Of a stretch of 64,000 bases of DNA, positions 62,691-64,000 are shown piece after piece. The translations under genes and the position numbers were made by a program. The DNA lies in the NCBI RefSeq assembly GCF_020169515.1, contig NZ_JAHMHW010000001.1, positions 310,001-374,000 on the forward strand, read 5' to 3'. A model generated the notes under the pieces. The model ran no database searches. It had not been told where the DNA came from and saw only the letters and a list, made by a program, of their open reading frames with translations. Within the stretch, counting starts at the first letter, position 1. Every line of letters starts with the position of its first letter. Source of the DNA: Paenibacillus vietnamensis. GTDB taxonomy: Bacteria > Bacillota > Bacilli > Paenibacillales > Paenibacillaceae.

Positions 62691-62714
62691 GTATTTTGCG
62701 TGACAACAGAGATT

Positions 62715-62744
62715 ATCTTATCATGAGATTGCAGGACAAGTCAA
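62715..62744 (-). promoter_or_regulatory. Promoter of the first tRNA-Leu gene
   Basis: On the minus strand, TTGACT (62744-62739) and TAAGAT (62720-62715) are 18 bases apart, 24 bases before the tRNA gene. Confidence 0.65.
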
Positions 62745-62801
62745 ACATTTTTAAAAACTTTTTTGAAAAGCCGACATTGAACAAAAGGCAGTCAAAACAA
62801 A

Positions 62802-62825
62802 AACTCCAGCTCATGAGCTGGAGTT
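62802..62825 (-). terminator. Terminator of the second tRNA-Leu gene
   Basis: A perfect 24-base palindrome (AACTCCAGCTCA and its mirror) is followed by T on the minus strand. It matches the first tRNA's terminator except for one base pair. Confidence 0.88.
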
Positions 62826-62833
62826 AATGATGT

Positions 62834-62920
62834 TGGTGCGGTCGAGAGGACTCGAACCTCCACGGCTATTACACCACTAGAACCTGAATCTAGCGCGTCT
62901 GCCAATTCCGCCACGACCGC
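62834..62920 (-). tRNA. tRNA-Leu (anticodon CAG), second copy
   Basis: Identical to the first copy in all 87 bases except one in the variable arm (T instead of C on the minus strand, at 62867). Acceptor, anticodon CAG and the CCA end are the same. The spacing between copies is 230 bases. Confidence 0.95.
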
Positions 62921-62940
62921 ATTTTGCAATCACGTATGTT

Positions 62941-62970
62941 ATAATATCACGCAGCTTACCGTCATGTCAA
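62941..62970 (-). promoter_or_regulatory. Strong promoter of the second tRNA-Leu gene
   Basis: On the minus strand, a perfect TTGACA (62970-62965) is 18 bases from TATTAT (62946-62941), 21 bases before the tRNA gene. It faces away from the deacetylase gene. Confidence 0.78.
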
Positions 62971-63066
62971 CGATCTTTTGCGACTGAAAGATTAGCTTTA
63001 AGCTGCGGCATATTTTACGTCTTCTTCACAAACAATGAAAGTAAAAAAATGAAGGGGCGTACCGCT

Positions 63067-63939
63067 ATGGACGATCAACGTCAAAAGATTCAACAGCAGA
63101 GGAGAAGGGGGAAAACAGTCCGAACGGTCCGTCTAACGGCCATCGCAGCATTTATCTCGGTATTGCTTGCGTGTACGCTCACAGGGACCGGAGCAGCTGC
63201 ACAAGAGGCGGGGGGGTCTACTGCGCCTCGGGAGCAGCGTTCGATCGCTATCGTGATCGACGATTTCGGCAACGGCATGGACGGTACGGAGGAAATGCTT
63301 CAGCTTCCCGTCAAGTTTACGGCGGCGATTATGCCCTTTATGCCGACGACGAAGCAGGATGCCGAGGAGGCCCACAAGCGGGGCCATGACGTGATTGTGC
63401 ACATGCCCATGGAGCCGAACAAAGGATTGAAGAAGTGGCTCGGGCCGGGTGCGCTGACGACGGATTTGAGCGATGAAGAGGTTCGGCGGCGGGTGGAGGC
63501 GGCCATTGACGACGTGCCGTATGCGATCGGCATGAATAACCATATGGGCTCGAAGGTGACGGCCGACGAGCGGATGATGCGGATCGTACTCGGCGTCTGT
63601 AAGGAACGCGGACTGTTTTTCCTCGACAGCCGGACGACCTACAAGACCGTTGTGCCTAAAGTCGCCGCGGAGCTTCAAGTTCCGATTGTTTCGAACGATG
63701 TGTTTTTGGACGACGTTTATTCCGTTCAGCATATTTCGGGGCAAATCGAGGTGCTTCGCAAGCATCTGGAATCGCACGAAAGCTGCGTCACTATCGGCCA
63801 TGTAGGACCACCGGGCAAAAAGACGGCCTCCGTGCTCCGGCAATCCATACCGGTCATGCAGCAAAATGCCCGGTTCGTGAAGCTTACTCACATGATTCCG
63901 GGGCTAATGAACGATCCATTTATACTGCCGAATTCCTGA
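63067..63939 (+). CDS. Divergent polysaccharide deacetylase family protein (YibQ/PF04748 type)
   Basis: 290 residues from the ATG at 63067, 9 bases after GAAGGGG; the ATG at 63049 has no good site. A basic N-terminus (about 1-28) precedes a signal sequence or anchor (about 29-50, ending GAAAQEA). The catalytic-fold motifs of the family are visible: IAIVIDDFGNGMDG near residue 67, MNNHMGSK, and LDSRTTYKTV. Family members are probably divergent carbohydrate deacetylases of the envelope. It ends 36 bases inside the tail of a minus-strand gene. Confidence 0.9.
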   Translation: MDDQRQKIQQQRRRGKTVRTVRLTAIAAFISVLLACTLTGTGAAAQEAGGSTAPREQRSIAIVIDDFGNGMDGTEEMLQLPVKFTAAIMPFMPTTKQDAEEAHKRGHDVIVHMPMEPNKGLKKWLGPGALTTDLSDEEVRRRVEAAIDDVPYAIGMNNHMGSKVTADERMMRIVLGVCKERGLFFLDSRTTYKTVVPKVAAELQVPIVSNDVFLDDVYSVQHISGQIEVLRKHLESHESCVTIGHVGPPGKKTASVLRQSIPVMQQNARFVKLTHMIPGLMNDPFILPNS

Positions 63940-64000
63940 GGCGACTGCCATGGCGATCTGCTGCTGCTTGTGCGGATCGGTCAGCATGGAGAGGTCGCGG
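63904..64000 (-). CDS. C-terminal end of a minus-strand gene, possibly an N-acetylmuramoyl-L-alanine amidase
   Basis: The minus-strand frame is open from the window edge to a TAG at 63906-63904 and reads RDLSMLTDPHKQQQIAMAVAS followed by GIRQYKWIVH. The spacing of LS, D, IA and GI-Y resembles the last helix of Amidase_3-type cell-wall amidases. Only 31 codons are visible and the start is outside. It overlaps the 3' end of the deacetylase gene by 36 bases, a tail-to-tail overlap of two converging genes. Confidence 0.45.
   Translation of the reverse strand, partial: RDLSMLTDPHKQQQIAMAVASGIRQYKWIVH

Overview
The window looks like chromosome of a GC-rich, endospore-forming Bacillales member of the Paenibacillaceae (Paenibacillus or a close relative). 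The reasons are the spoVAC-spoVAD-spoVAE set, several YesM/YesN-type and AraC-type sugar sensors, two LplA/LplB/LplC-type importers without their own ATPase, the yqeG-yqeH-aroE-yhbY-nadD-yqeK-rsfS block, class Ib nrdIEF, and strong AGGAGG ribosome binding sites with frequent GTG and TTG starts. I identified genus-level features by reading only; no database was searched.

Layout. 1-13.4 kb is a glycan locus: a GH95 enzyme (cut by the window edge), a multidomain GH3 enzyme, a small unknown protein, a YesM/YesN-type two-component pair, an LplB/LplC/LplA-type importer, and the wreck of a GH42 beta-galactosidase. 13.4-20.2 kb carries a tiny hydrophobic protein, the dipicolinate-channel genes spoVAC-AD-AE, and a MoxR/DUF58/transglutaminase trio. 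20.3-26.8 kb is a dense housekeeping operon for ribosome assembly, NAD, shikimate and RNA functions. 27.0-31.0 kb is a small coiled-coil-like gene on the minus strand, then nrdIEF behind a promoter with two candidate NrdR boxes. 31.0-36.6 kb has a three-gene ABC exporter, a divergent HprK paralogue, a GyrI-like protein, a membrane protein and a PhzF-family enzyme.

37.3-49.0 kb is a second glycan locus. It has two LplB/LplC-type permeases, an LplA-type lipoprotein, a membrane AraC regulator, a YetA/PL26-like protein, a YesU/DUF1961-like protein, a CE4 deacetylase-like protein and a cytoplasmic FG-GAP repeat protein. This resembles the B. subtilis lpl-yetA and yes loci for pectin (rhamnogalacturonan) fragments. 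49.2-50.8 kb is an AT-richer patch with a small lipoprotein, a 24-codon signal-peptide-like ORF and a DUF817 membrane protein. 50.8-61.0 kb holds a diguanylate cyclase, a glycosyltransferase, a YhaO/YhaN (SbcD/SbcC-like) pair, two transporters and a lipoprotein. 61.2-64 kb holds xpt, two small unknown genes, two nearly identical tRNA-Leu(CAG) genes with separate promoters and terminators, a divergent polysaccharide deacetylase, and the tail of a minus-strand gene.

How it fits together. The two sugar loci follow the same plan: a sensor and AraC-type DNA-binding regulator, a binding lipoprotein with two permeases, and cytoplasmic enzymes that finish the imported oligosaccharide. Candidate cre sites precede both importers and the two-component genes, so catabolite repression through CcpA probably overlays specific induction. 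Neither importer has an ATPase in the window, so both probably share an MsmX-like ATPase encoded elsewhere. The intergenic gaps at 22.97-23.17, 36.74-36.82 and 40.91-41.00 kb contain hairpin-forming elements that no gene explains. I found no CRISPR array, prophage or insertion sequence.
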